A DNA stretch of 64,000 nt from Idiomarinaceae bacterium (lineage in GTDB: Bacteria; Pseudomonadota; Gammaproteobacteria; Enterobacterales; Alteromonadaceae). Position 1 is the first letter of the stretch, and each line of letters begins with the position of its first letter. This document shows positions 36,084 through 45,811 of this stretch, piece by piece. Both the position numbers and the translations under genes were made by a program. The notes under the pieces are model-generated. The model worked only from the letters and a program-made list of their open reading frames with translations. It was not told the DNA's origin and did no database searches. The stretch covers positions 51,043-115,042 of the forward strand of contig NYWU01000016.1 of the NCBI GenBank assembly GCA_002685255.1, written 5' to 3'.

Positions 36084-37100
36084 ATGGATTTAAGAAGCGA
36101 TACAGTGACCCAGCCAACATCTGCCATGCGTGATGCGATGATTCGTGCTGATGTGGGTGACGATGTGTATGGTGAAGATGCCACAATTAACGCGTTAGAG
36201 CAGCGCGTTGCCCAGTGGTTAGGTAAAGAGGATGCGCTTTTCTGCAGTTCCGGCACACAAAGTAACTTATTAGGTTTGCTCAGTCATTGTCGTAACGGTG
36301 AAGAATATATCGTGGGTCAGGAATATCACACCTATCGCTATGAGGCAGGCGGCGCTGCGGTGCTCGGAGGCATCGTGCCACAAACCATCGAAGTCGAAGC
36401 CGATGGTACTCTGTCTTTAGACACTATCGCCGAACGCATCAAGCCAAATGATCCTCATTTTCCAATTACCCGACTACTCGCATTTGAGAACACGCATGCC
36501 GGTCAGGTGATTTCTCAAGACTACTTCGACCAAGCGCGTACCCTCGCTGAACAGCACGATTTAAAGATGCACCTCGACGGCGCTCGATTAGTTAACGCAA
36601 TGGCAGCAACCCAGTTGACTGCCGCCGAGCTAGCTGCACCATTCGATTCTGTCTCAGTGTGCTGCTCGAAAGGTTTAGGCGCTCCGGTTGGCTCGTTACT
36701 TGTCGGTCCAACCGATTATATTGCACGCGCAAGACGCTGGCGTAAGATGGTCGGAGGCGGAATGCGCCAAGCCGGCATTTTGGCAGCCGCTATTGATCAC
36801 GCTTTAGATCATCATATTGAACGTATTCAGGAGGATCATGAGAACGCCAAATGGCTTGCGGTTGCCCTTCAAAAAGCCTGTGTTAATACACATATTGGTG
36901 TGAGTGATGCACGCACAAATATGGTGTATTTGACCTTGCCTTCAGTAGAATTTGCTGGCTCTCTCCAGCGGTTTATGGAGAAAAATAAAGTAAAAATAGG
37001 CGCGGCAAAAAAATTGAGGTTAGTCACTCATTTAGATATTACACGACGCGACCTTGAGCGCTTTGCAGAGCTTTTTGAAGAGTTTCTAAAAACACAATAG
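36084..37100 (+). CDS. ltaE: Low-specificity L-threonine aldolase
   Basis: PLP enzyme that splits L-threonine to glycine and acetaldehyde. The 338-residue protein begins MDLRSDTVTQPT, as the family does, with H82 stacking on PLP, DGARL at 165-169 and the PLP lysine K196 in CCSKGLGAPVGS. It is divergent from the transsulfuration pair. Confidence 0.94.
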   Translation: MDLRSDTVTQPTSAMRDAMIRADVGDDVYGEDATINALEQRVAQWLGKEDALFCSSGTQSNLLGLLSHCRNGEEYIVGQEYHTYRYEAGGAAVLGGIVPQTIEVEADGTLSLDTIAERIKPNDPHFPITRLLAFENTHAGQVISQDYFDQARTLAEQHDLKMHLDGARLVNAMAATQLTAAELAAPFDSVSVCCSKGLGAPVGSLLVGPTDYIARARRWRKMVGGGMRQAGILAAAIDHALDHHIERIQEDHENAKWLAVALQKACVNTHIGVSDARTNMVYLTLPSVEFAGSLQRFMEKNKVKIGAAKKLRLVTHLDITRRDLERFAELFEEFLKTQ

Positions 37101-37156
37101 ACTAAAGCGCGACTTAAACTAGCCGATAAACCCTTCATAAGCTGAGGAGGGTTCAC

Positions 37157-39073
37157 ATGCGTTTACAGTCAAAATTAACTTTGGGCATCGCTATTGCGAT
37201 GATGACCTTGTTGGTCATCAATCTCACGATAACCGGCTTGATGATATCAACGATGCTCAATAAACGCGTGATTGAGCAAGAATTACCCGCCACACTCGGC
37301 GAAGTAAGAGGCGAGATTGGAGCGCTCATTAGTCAGCCAATTCAAGCATCGACCGCCTTAGCTCAGAACACTTTTCTTATTGAAGCACTGGAAAATGGTG
37401 AATCTCAGGAGTCACAACAAGCTATCGTTAATCATCTCGACTCAGTGCTCAATAATAATCAGGCAAGCGCTGCCTTCTTAGTATCCGACTTGAGCAGTAA
37501 CTATTACACCGCCGATGGTCTACTTAAACAAGTCAGCCAAAGCAACGACCGTGATCAATGGTTTTATAACTTTTTAAATGGCAATCATTCTGTTGAGCTC
37601 AATTTCGATGTTGATGAGAATACCGGTATTCCGACGATTTTTGTCAATGTCAAAGTCGTTAATGGCGATCGCGTCGTCGCCGTTGCGGGTATTGGTAAGT
37701 CGCTAGAAAAGCTGACTCAGGCCATCACTGATTATAAGGTGGGTGAAAATGGAACTGCGTATTTGGTCAACCAGCAGGGTAACATCCAAATTCATTCAAG
37801 TTTAACGCAGCAAGTTGCACTGGCTAACGTGGTCGGTGACGCCGTCGCAAATGAATTACTCAAACCGGGTGAGTTCCATCATTCGATTACCGAGCGCAAC
37901 GGTGAATCGTTCATCGTTGCAAGTACTGAGCTCCCCAATACCCAATGGCGCATCATTGTTGAACTCCCCGAGCAAGAGGTTTTCGGGGAGCTTTATACCA
38001 CGCTCGTGACGCTAATTATTGTTTCGCTATTAGTTGGCGCGTCATTCGTGCTAGCCATGGCATTTTATGCGCGACGTATCGTAAAGCCCATCAAACATGT
38101 TGCACAACGGCTCACCTCGATGGCTCAGGAGGGCGGTGATTTGACCCAACGTCTTGAGGTGGCAACCAATGATGAATTAGGCGAATTAGCATCGGGCTTT
38201 AATGCGTTTGTTAATAACCTCGGGAATATCATTGATACGGTGCGTCAAACTAACGAGCAGCTTAATCTCAAAGTGGACGAAATCGACCGTTCAATGTCGC
38301 AAATTAATCGACTGTCCAGTGATCAAGAAGATAAAACCGACCAAGTGGCTGTGGCGATGAGTGAAATGGAAACCACAGTTAAAGAAATTGCCCATAATGC
38401 CAATGAAACAGCAACGGGGGCAGCAACAGCGAATGAGAGCACACAACAAAATCGCACTAAGTTACAACAGGCTGAGCAGCGCATGCAATCGCTTTCCAAT
38501 GAGATCGACCATGCCTCTCAGACGGTGTCTGAATTGGCTGATAAGGTACAGGGCATATCATCCGTTATCGAAACCATTGAGGCGATTTCAGAGCAAACTA
38601 ATTTACTTGCGCTCAATGCGGCGATTGAGTCTGCTCGCGCGGGTGAAGCCGGACGTGGGTTTGCGGTCGTCGCAGATGAGGTGCGTACTCTCGCACGCAA
38701 AACGAATGAATCCACAGAGCGCGTGCGCGAACAAATGGCTGAACTACGGCAATCGGCTGCGGATGCCGTCAAACGCATGCAGCACAGTCGAGGTGATGCA
38801 CTCTCTACCAGTGAGCACGTGGCCGATTCGGCCAGCCAGCTTATGTCGTTAGTGGCGTTGATCCAACAAACCGCAGATATGAGCACGCAGATTGCCACAG
38901 CGACTGAACAGCAGGCCTCTGTCAGCCAAGATGTGGCGAAAAACATTCAGTCGATTGCAGACTTCTCACGCGAAGTCAGTGCGGCTGTGGGCACCAGTCA
39001 TAGTGATTGCCAACACATGAACGAGATGGCTCGCCACCTCGCCGAGTTACTCTCACAATTTAAAACACGCTAA
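37157..39073 (+). CDS. Methyl-accepting chemotaxis protein (Cache type)
   Basis: Transmembrane chemoreceptor of 638 residues: helix 1 (about 9-33), a periplasmic Cache-like ligand domain (about 35-280), helix 2 (about 283-305), HAMP (about 306-360) and a cytoplasmic signalling domain with the hairpin tip [22 protein letters not shown]. No C-terminal CheR-docking pentapeptide is seen. GAGGAGG precedes ATG 37157. The periplasmic domain lacks the amino-acid signature found in the second receptor of this window, so its ligand is unknown. Confidence 0.92.
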   Translation: MRLQSKLTLGIAIAMMTLLVINLTITGLMISTMLNKRVIEQELPATLGEVRGEIGALISQPIQASTALAQNTFLIEALENGESQESQQAIVNHLDSVLNNNQASAAFLVSDLSSNYYTADGLLKQVSQSNDRDQWFYNFLNGNHSVELNFDVDENTGIPTIFVNVKVVNGDRVVAVAGIGKSLEKLTQAITDYKVGENGTAYLVNQQGNIQIHSSLTQQVALANVVGDAVANELLKPGEFHHSITERNGESFIVASTELPNTQWRIIVELPEQEVFGELYTTLVTLIIVSLLVGASFVLAMAFYARRIVKPIKHVAQRLTSMAQEGGDLTQRLEVATNDELGELASGFNAFVNNLGNIIDTVRQTNEQLNLKVDEIDRSMSQINRLSSDQEDKTDQVAVAMSEMETTVKEIAHNANETATGAATANESTQQNRTKLQQAEQRMQSLSNEIDHASQTVSELADKVQGISSVIETIEAISEQTNLLALNAAIESARAGEAGRGFAVVADEVRTLARKTNESTERVREQMAELRQSAADAVKRMQHSRGDALSTSEHVADSASQLMSLVALIQQTADMSTQIATATEQQASVSQDVAKNIQSIADFSREVSAAVGTSHSDCQHMNEMARHLAELLSQFKTR

Positions 39074-39087
39074 TAATTCAAGTGGCA

Positions 39088-39804
39088 CTAGAAGTGCCAC
39101 TTAACCAGTAAATTCGGATTATGTTCGTTAACACCATCAATATAGAATTTATTGCGCCAGTACACATATTCGACACCGATATACAGCGGCGAGTCGAGAT
39201 TAAAATACGGCGCTAAATCCAGTTTGAGCTGTGAGGTAAAGTTCAAATTAGCAGGCCCCACACCTGAGATACCTGAAGCATAGTCGATAAAGCCGTCGTA
39301 CAACCATTGCGTATCGGCGATGGCAAAGCGCGCTCCCCACGATGCGGTTAGTTGGTAGTTGTTAGGTAATCCGTCATTATTACGCTTATAAGCATCAAGC
39401 TCTAAAAAATCAAAGCCTGGAACATCAAATGCCACGCCTAAACCGTAAAGATAGTGAGTAAATCCATCTCCCACTTCTGCTGTACCCGATACGCTAAGGT
39501 TTTTAATCCAGCTATTTTCGAATTCAGCAATATAGTACTCAGGCGAAATTTCGATGTAGGTTTCCTTAAACCCATCACTCGATTCTAACCGGTCGGCAAA
39601 ACTAAATAGTTTGCCCCAGTCATAACCCGCAACATACTCGAAGGTCAAAACCTGTCGGTCAGGATCGCCGACTTCATAGTGATGGCCATCTAAATAAGTC
39701 AGGCTCGCGTCCGACCAATATTGTTCTGCGGATACCTTGCTTGTGGTTAAACCCAACAGTGCAAGGCTCGCTATCGAGATAAGATTGCGCGACATAGTGC
39801 TCAT
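39088..39804 (-). CDS. Tsx/OmpK-like outer membrane channel protein
   Basis: A 238-residue outer-membrane beta-barrel. A signal peptide (about 1-26, ending VSA) is followed by many alternating aromatic strands, and the protein ends in the aromatic F of KWHF, the usual barrel-assembly signal. The pattern (YIEISPEYY, GWDWGK-like start, WLYDGFIDYASG) resembles nucleoside-specific Tsx channels. Substrate is uncertain. It is convergent with the chemoreceptor and divergent from the ABC transporter. Confidence 0.75.
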   Translation of the reverse strand: MSTMSRNLISIASLALLGLTTSKVSAEQYWSDASLTYLDGHHYEVGDPDRQVLTFEYVAGYDWGKLFSFADRLESSDGFKETYIEISPEYYIAEFENSWIKNLSVSGTAEVGDGFTHYLYGLGVAFDVPGFDFLELDAYKRNNDGLPNNYQLTASWGARFAIADTQWLYDGFIDYASGISGVGPANLNFTSQLKLDLAPYFNLDSPLYIGVEYVYWRNKFYIDGVNEHNPNLLVKWHF

Positions 39805-39914
39805 TTCCGTTCTAACTAAAGGCGACTTAAAACAAGCCGCGGATTATGCCAGTGCCCTATCGAAAAGTACATTATTGAAGCGCCTGTTAATTGTTCTCAA
39901 TAATTGATATAAAC

Positions 39915-39936
39915 AACTATGACAACAATCATAGTT
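39915..39936. promoter_or_regulatory. Inverted repeat upstream of the ABC transporter
   Basis: AACTATGA and TCATAGTT are perfect 8-base inverted arms separated by CAACAA, just downstream of a TATAAA and about 40 bases before the ABC ATPase start. The size and place fit an operator or a leader hairpin. Confidence 0.45.
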
Positions 39937-39973
39937 TGTCGTTGCTAGAACAAAAATAATAAGTGAGGCGGGA

Positions 39974-40651
39974 ATGGCTGAGGCGTTAATAGAAACATCG
40001 GCAATGAGTAAAGTGTTTGGCTCGGGTAAGACGCAGTTTGAGGCATTAAAAAATATCGATTTGGTTATCAATAAGGGTGAATTTGTTGCCCTGGAGGGGC
40101 CCTCGGGCAGCGGTAAGTCCACCTTGCTTTCAATCATTGGTTTACTCGACGTGCAAAGCAACGGTGAATACTCTTTAGCAGGTCATCCCGTCCATACGTT
40201 ATCGGCATATCAACGCGCCTCACTGCGTAATCAACACGTGGGGTGGATTTTTCAAAACTTTAACCTCGTTAATGACATGACCGTTTTAGAAAACGTCATG
40301 CTCCCACTCCGTTATCATCCGTCGATCAATAAGCACCAGTATAAAGAACGTGCCATGAAGGCTTTAACACAAGTTGAAATAGCAAATAAAGCAGACAATT
40401 ACCCAACGCAACTATCAGGCGGTCAACAGCAACGAGTGGCTATTGCTCGTGCGTTAGTAACTAACCCTAGCCTCATTCTTGCGGATGAGCCCACAGGTAA
40501 CCTCGATAGCGTTACCGCTGAGCAAATTTTAGCGGTACTTGAGTCATTGCATGAACAAGGCTCCACAATCCTGATTGTGACCCATGATGCGAAAGTCGCC
40601 GCGCGTTGTAAGCGCCGCTTGCAATTAAGAGACGGTCAGTGGAGCGCATAA
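39974..40651 (+). CDS. ABC transporter ATP-binding protein (MacB/LolD type)
   Basis: A 225-residue ATPase with Walker A GPSGSGKST at 42-50, signature LSGGQQQR at 147-154, and Walker B ILADEPTGNLD with D171/E172. The insert sequences match the MacB/LolD/FtsE branch, which powers mechanotransmission rather than substrate passage through the membrane. GAGGCGGGA precedes the start. Its permease partner follows after one base. Confidence 0.92.
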   Translation: MAEALIETSAMSKVFGSGKTQFEALKNIDLVINKGEFVALEGPSGSGKSTLLSIIGLLDVQSNGEYSLAGHPVHTLSAYQRASLRNQHVGWIFQNFNLVNDMTVLENVMLPLRYHPSINKHQYKERAMKALTQVEIANKADNYPTQLSGGQQQRVAIARALVTNPSLILADEPTGNLDSVTAEQILAVLESLHEQGSTILIVTHDAKVAARCKRRLQLRDGQWSA

Positions 40652-40652
40652 C

Positions 40653-43076
40653 ATGTTATTCAACTTGCGTTACACCCTCAGGCAGTGGCAGAAACGTAAA
40701 TTTCAGACGCTAACGTTAATTTTATGTCTCAGCCTGTTTTGTGCTTTTACCGCCAATTTAATCGCTACAGCACCTGCGTTATTTAACGATAGACAGCCAT
40801 GGATGTCTGGTTCAACGCCGTATATCACCATCGGTTTAGAATCCCATAGCGGTAAATTCAATCCGATCGATAAGACCAACTTAGATAAATTCACACAGTC
40901 GCCAGCTATTGGTGAATTGATGACGCTGACCAACCGGACACTCCGAGGTTTGAAGGATCAGAGTGGCGTTGCTATCGACGATGCGGGTGCGGTGTATCTT
41001 CCCCCATCGTTTATCGATCGTTTTGCGGACGAACTTCCCCCAGTAATGAAAAAGCTCTCGGATACACGTGTCATTTTGTCTTATCAATATTGGCAGTCAT
41101 TAGGTGCTAAGCCGATTGAAGAGCTTGTTATTAATGCCAGCCTTACCGGTGCGCAACTACCTGTCGCGGGCGTCTTACCTAAAGGATTTAGGTTATTTCA
41201 AGGTATCGTCTCAGACATCGTTTTAACCGATCAACAAGTGGCTTCAACCTTTGGTATTAATTTTGGTGCCAATAAGCCACCTGATGAATATGTAGATAAA
41301 ATAATTAATCAACTGGTCGAATCGGTTGCATTTCGCTACGGCGTTGCTGAGTTAAAGCCCGGATACGAGCCTGAGGATGTATCGGCTATTACGTTAGCTA
41401 AAGAAGAAGCGAGCGATGGTAGTGTTGTTTTACTTTCAGGCACTGCGAGTTGGACCCCTAAGGTAATTGAAGGCCTCCAGTTTCATCCTCAACAGCGCCA
41501 AAGGCTAATCGATCAATGGCAGATGTTGTTGGGTCTTACGCTTGGCTTCCTCCTTATTGGCTTATTTAATCTTCTCACTTCCAATTTCTCTGAATATTTA
41601 CAACGAGAGCAAGAGTTTCAAACACGGAAAGCCGTGGGCGCATCCAACAAGGATCTAATCCGCCAACTGTTAACTGAAAACTCACTTTTGGGATTCGTAT
41701 CGGTGGTGCTTGGTGTTGCTTTAAGTTGGTATATTCTAAAGCATGTAGAAGCCGAGCTCGTACTGGTCTCATTGCTCAGTAGTGAAATAAAGGTCACAGG
41801 GGTTGCATTAAGCGTTTTGTTAACGGTGACTGTAGTTATTTTAGTTGGATTACTGCCGTTTCTTTCTCTCAACCGACAAGCCCGATTTTCGCGCAGTAAA
41901 AGTAACGGACAAGGGCGACTACAGCGTTGGCTCAACGCTGGCAATATGACAGTGCAGATTGCATTAGCTCTGGTTGCTATTACGTGCTCTATCAGCCTTT
42001 GGCTAACGCAAGAGCAGCAGCTTGAGCAAGTTTCGGTCAATACCGACATCATTCAACTAAGCTATAAACAAGGAGAAACCAGCTCCGACCCTGTCATTAA
42101 CCTCAATGAATGGAAAAGTAAGCTCGCTAATCAACCATTTGATGTCGCCATGAGCGTCGATAACTTTATTGATTCTAATCCAAGTGCTACGCAGGCAAGC
42201 ACTGAAGGCTTAGATTCACCTTCTGCTATTCCTATTCAGATAATGTCAGTTTCTGATAATTATTTTAACGTTTTAGAGGCTGTCCCTGTTGTGGGCGATC
42301 GAAATCCAGCCGAAGTTAATCAGGTTATTATCAACGAAACGGCCGCACGCGAGCTGGGCTTCAAACAACCGAAACAGGCGCTCCAACAAACTCTATTTGT
42401 TAAAGATGCTTCGAGTTATCAGTTTACTGAGGATGAACCCATTATCATTGTCGGAGTGAGTAAAGACTTACCCCACTCGAGCCTCAATCAAAATGCTCAG
42501 CCAATGATTTATAACCTGCTAAGAGAAAGTGGCCAATTACTGCGCGAAATATATCTGTACGCGCAACCAACTAACGTCGATGCGGTTGTTGAATTGATGC
42601 AACAACAAGCTGCGAGCCGTGAGAATATGTACAATGTTAACAACGACGGCGCATTGCTACAGCTATTAAAGCAACAGGATGAGGAGTGGTTCGTACTTGC
42701 GCAACTATTGCTTGGCTTAACCTTATTGATTTGCGCTTTAGCCGCGACCAGTTTATATCAACAAATCGTTGCCTATGTCATTCAACGCAGTCGACTGTAC
42801 GCAGTTATGCAAGCGGTCGGCGCCCAAGTCAGCGACGTCGCTAAAAGTATATCGCGCATGTTGGCCACAAAACTGCTATCGGGTTTGATTCTAGGTGTAA
42901 TAATCATCGCTGCCATCAATAGTTGGTTTTTCCAACAATTTCATGCCGAGTTATTCACGGTTCATTATCTCGTGTTAAGCCTCGTCGCGATTCTACTTTT
43001 GGTGTTACTGAGTTATATTCCGGCTATTTGGCGCCAGTTATCACTCCCGATACAACGTATTTTACGCGATGAGTAG
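40653..43076 (+). CDS. Duplicated FtsX/MacB-type ABC permease
   Basis: An 807-residue permease with two internal repeats. Each half has one N-terminal helix (about 18-38 and 434-452), a large periplasmic domain and three C-terminal helices (about 291-312, 348-366 and 385-410; then 685-705, 740-762 and 775-795). Such fused permeases act in envelope-stress, peptide-export or lipoprotein-related transport. No outer-membrane TolC or MacA-like adaptor gene is adjacent, so its cargo is unknown. Confidence 0.88.
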   Translation: MLFNLRYTLRQWQKRKFQTLTLILCLSLFCAFTANLIATAPALFNDRQPWMSGSTPYITIGLESHSGKFNPIDKTNLDKFTQSPAIGELMTLTNRTLRGLKDQSGVAIDDAGAVYLPPSFIDRFADELPPVMKKLSDTRVILSYQYWQSLGAKPIEELVINASLTGAQLPVAGVLPKGFRLFQGIVSDIVLTDQQVASTFGINFGANKPPDEYVDKIINQLVESVAFRYGVAELKPGYEPEDVSAITLAKEEASDGSVVLLSGTASWTPKVIEGLQFHPQQRQRLIDQWQMLLGLTLGFLLIGLFNLLTSNFSEYLQREQEFQTRKAVGASNKDLIRQLLTENSLLGFVSVVLGVALSWYILKHVEAELVLVSLLSSEIKVTGVALSVLLTVTVVILVGLLPFLSLNRQARFSRSKSNGQGRLQRWLNAGNMTVQIALALVAITCSISLWLTQEQQLEQVSVNTDIIQLSYKQGETSSDPVINLNEWKSKLANQPFDVAMSVDNFIDSNPSATQASTEGLDSPSAIPIQIMSVSDNYFNVLEAVPVVGDRNPAEVNQVIINETAARELGFKQPKQALQQTLFVKDASSYQFTEDEPIIIVGVSKDLPHSSLNQNAQPMIYNLLRESGQLLREIYLYAQPTNVDAVVELMQQQAASRENMYNVNNDGALLQLLKQQDEEWFVLAQLLLGLTLLICALAATSLYQQIVAYVIQRSRLYAVMQAVGAQVSDVAKSISRMLATKLLSGLILGVIIIAAINSWFFQQFHAELFTVHYLVLSLVAILLLVLLSYIPAIWRQLSLPIQRILRDE

Positions 43077-43085
43077 ACAATAGAA

Positions 43086-44621
43086 TTAGAGTTTTCTTAA
43101 TTGCTCTAGCAAGCGGTCAAGCGAACGATAGCTTAACGCCTCAGCGATATGACGTCGTCCCACCGACGCCTTATCGTCGAGGTCGGCAATCGTGCGCGCC
43201 AGCCTCAAGGTGCGATAAAATGCTCGATGTGAAAGCCCCAACTTTTCTACCACCTCAACTAAAAACCTATGGTCATCCTTGCCAAGTTGGCTATGTTCTA
43301 ATACACCTTGTGCTGCTAACTCACCGTTCAAACAACCTTGTCGTTGCCTTTGTCGTTGATGACATTCAACAACTTGCTTGCGAATTTGAGGTGAAGTAGG
43401 TGTCGGCTTATGCTGCCCATCGAGCTGCCTAAGCGACTCTGTCTCTCGTGGCACCTCGACTTGAAGATCTATCCGGTCAAGCAATGGGCCCGATAATTTA
43501 TTCAGATATTTAAGAATTTGGTCAGGTGTCGAGCGGCAGCTATCTAACGTTCCATCAAATTGACCACAAGGCGAAGGGTTAAGCGCCGCGACTAATTGAA
43601 AGCGAGCAGGATAAGTCGTTTGATACCCAGCTCGACTTATGGTGACTTCGCCCGATTGTAATGGCTCACGTAATGAATCAAGTACATAGCGAGAAAACTC
43701 AGCCAGCTCATCAAGAAATAATACACCATGATGCGCAAGGCTCACTTCACCCGGCTTGGGCGGCGATCCGCCACCGACCAGCGCCGCAGCCGAGCATGTA
43801 TGATGAGGCATACGCAAGTTTCGTTGAGTAAGCTGCTGAGGGGTCAGGTGTGTCTCAACCAATGATTTGATGCTGGCGATTTGCATGCCTTCATGGTGTG
43901 TAGGGGCGGGTAAGATAGTTAAGAAGCGCTGAGCGAGCATCGTTTTTCCCGTTCCAGGCGGCCCGACAAAGAGCAGATGATGACGACCGGCTGCGGCAAT
44001 CAGCAGCGCCCTTTTTGCTTGCGCCTGTCCAATAATATCAGCTAGGTCGCCGAGATTGTTGGCGGCATCGGTTGGCTGATCCTCGGTTTGCGCATGCGCT
44101 AACGTGTTATGTCCTTGCAAGTGTTCGAACAAAGCTGCTAAATCAGGTACCAGAAAATGGTTGCCCCGCGCTGCATATCCCGCTTCCGCCTCATTGGCCG
44201 AGGGAACAAACACGGTTCTTTGTGCCTGCCTAGCGGCTATCAATGCGGGAATCAAACCCGACACAGCTTGAGAATTGCCCGCTAGCGCGAGTTCTCCGTA
44301 GAATTCAAATTGTGCTAATTGCCCAGCATCGAGTTGGTCCGAGGCGGCAAGAATACCTACGGCTATCGCCAGGTCGAAACGAGCACCCTGCTTGGGAATT
44401 TCAGCGGGCGCTAAGTTGACGATAATACGCGTTGCCGCGGGGAATTCGAGACCTACATTGAGAATAGCTGATTTAACACGATCTCTTGCTTCTCTTACCG
44501 ATGTCGCAGGCATTCCAACAATCGTGAATGTCGGTAATCCGCGGGCGAGATCAACTTCTACACGTACTTCTGGGGCTTCAATACCAATACTGGCGCGGGT
44601 AAAAACAGTTGCAGTAGCCAT
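43086..44621 (-). CDS. comM: ComM/YifB AAA+ helicase-like protein
   Basis: Hexameric helicase that promotes branch migration during natural transformation. The 511-residue protein has an N-terminal Lon-like fold domain (about 1-170), the Mg-chelatase AAA+ core with Walker A GPPGTGKT at 220-227 and Walker B VLFLDELAEF, and a C-terminal Mg-chelatase domain. The 5' leader can form a hairpin that hides the ribosome site and start. Confidence 0.94.
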   Translation of the reverse strand: MATATVFTRASIGIEAPEVRVEVDLARGLPTFTIVGMPATSVREARDRVKSAILNVGLEFPAATRIIVNLAPAEIPKQGARFDLAIAVGILAASDQLDAGQLAQFEFYGELALAGNSQAVSGLIPALIAARQAQRTVFVPSANEAEAGYAARGNHFLVPDLAALFEHLQGHNTLAHAQTEDQPTDAANNLGDLADIIGQAQAKRALLIAAAGRHHLLFVGPPGTGKTMLAQRFLTILPAPTHHEGMQIASIKSLVETHLTPQQLTQRNLRMPHHTCSAAALVGGGSPPKPGEVSLAHHGVLFLDELAEFSRYVLDSLREPLQSGEVTISRAGYQTTYPARFQLVAALNPSPCGQFDGTLDSCRSTPDQILKYLNKLSGPLLDRIDLQVEVPRETESLRQLDGQHKPTPTSPQIRKQVVECHQRQRQRQGCLNGELAAQGVLEHSQLGKDDHRFLVEVVEKLGLSHRAFYRTLRLARTIADLDDKASVGRRHIAEALSYRSLDRLLEQLRKL

Positions 44622-44648
44622 GCTCTCTCTCGCAAATTAGGAGAGCAT
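44620..44648 (-). promoter_or_regulatory. Hairpin over the comM ribosome site and start
   Basis: In the minus-strand transcript ATGCTCTC (44641-44648) can pair perfectly with GAGAGCAT (44620-44627) across 13 bases. The downstream arm contains the GAGAG ribosome site and the first two bases of the comM ATG, so pairing would block translation initiation. Confidence 0.5.
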
Positions 44649-44706
44649 AGCGATGCAACAGTAACTTAACTGTCAGCTTAATCAGAATTTGTTGTCGACG
44701 AGACGA

Positions 44707-45447
44707 TTACCAATAGTTTTCTGAGGTTACTTGGCCTGGTTTACGGCGCGTATTTTTTTCTAAACCGAGTGCTTTTAGTTGTTCACGCGACGACTGAATC
44801 ATATCGGGATTACCGCACAGCATAACCTGACTATGCTCGGTAAAGTTGATGCCACAGGCCTCTTGTAGTTCACTGCTCGCAATTAAATCAGGAATACGGC
44901 CGGCCAATGCTTCCGGTAGCGCCTCGCGAGATACGATCGGCTGGTACACGAGCTGCCCTGGATAACGTTGCTGACACTCATTGATAAATTCGCGATAGGT
45001 CAGGTCTTGTGCTTCACGGACGCCTTGCACGAGCACAATGCGTTTAAACCGACGCCATGGCTGTTCGGTGCGCAGCATTGAAATAAAGGGACCAATACCG
45101 GTGCCTGTTGAGAGCATCCAAAGATCATCGCCGTCGGGTACCTCATCCAGCGTAAAAAAGCCCCCTGCCGGCTGAGTGATATTGACTTCATCGCCTGGCT
45201 TAAGCTCTGCTAGCAACGGGCTTAATAACCCTCCTTCGACCCTTGCGATCACAAAATCAAGAATCGATTCGCCCGGGGCACTGGCGACCGAATACGCACG
45301 TAGAACCTGCTCGCCACCCACATTTAAGCCGAGTCGCACAAACTGACCGGCTTTAAAGTCAAATGATTCAGTGATTACGCGTAGGCTAAAAACACTGTCA
45401 CTCCATTGAAAGTTCTCAACGACTTTACCGCTAATCCATTGAATCAT
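44707..45447 (-). CDS. fpr: Ferredoxin/flavodoxin-NADP+ reductase
   Basis: FAD enzyme passing electrons between NADPH and ferredoxin or flavodoxin. The 246-residue protein has the FAD motif RAYSVAS at 50-56, the NADP-binding STGTGIGPF at 113-121, LCGNPDMI, and a C-terminal tail ending in aromatic YW as in bacterial Fpr of the E. coli/Azotobacter type. It follows ubiK by 14 bases. Confidence 0.93.
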   Translation of the reverse strand: MIQWISGKVVENFQWSDSVFSLRVITESFDFKAGQFVRLGLNVGGEQVLRAYSVASAPGESILDFVIARVEGGLLSPLLAELKPGDEVNITQPAGGFFTLDEVPDGDDLWMLSTGTGIGPFISMLRTEQPWRRFKRIVLVQGVREAQDLTYREFINECQQRYPGQLVYQPIVSREALPEALAGRIPDLIASSELQEACGINFTEHSQVMLCGNPDMIQSSREQLKALGLEKNTRRKPGQVTSENYW

Positions 45448-45461
45448 CGTATTCAGTACCC

Positions 45462-45713
45462 TTACCCTTGCTTATCGTTTTGCTTATTCTGTTCAGCGAC
45501 TTGCTGTTCTAATTGCTCTACTCGCTCGCGCAGACGCAGCAACAGTTGTTGCTGAACATCCATCTCTTCACGAGTGACCAAATCAAGTTTAGCAAGTTGC
45601 GATTGCAGGGTTTGCTTAACACGCTGCTCAACATTACCTGCTAATTCTTTAACGCCCGATGGCATGCTTTCGCTAATTTGTTTAGCAATGTTTTCAATGG
45701 TCTTGTTGTCCAT
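45462..45713 (-). CDS. ubiK: Ubiquinone biosynthesis accessory factor UbiK
   Basis: An 83-residue helical protein with the family start (DNKTIENIAKQISESMP) and a C-terminal coiled coil (about 48-80). UbiK (formerly YqiC) assists late aerobic ubiquinone synthesis with UbiJ. TAAGGA precedes the start. It is probably cotranscribed with fpr. Confidence 0.92.
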   Translation of the reverse strand: MDNKTIENIAKQISESMPSGVKELAGNVEQRVKQTLQSQLAKLDLVTREEMDVQQQLLLRLRERVEQLEQQVAEQNKQNDKQG

Positions 45714-45811
45714 AAGGGGTCCTTAATTAATTTAACCGTTTGGGCTCAGACAAAAGTACGCTAAAATCGCCGCTCTTGATTTATTGTACCACTCCTAACC
45801 GAGCCTTAATA

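Noticed and set aside
38361..38946. Alternative frames on both strands within the first chemoreceptor
   Set aside because: Both are shadows of the conserved signalling domain.
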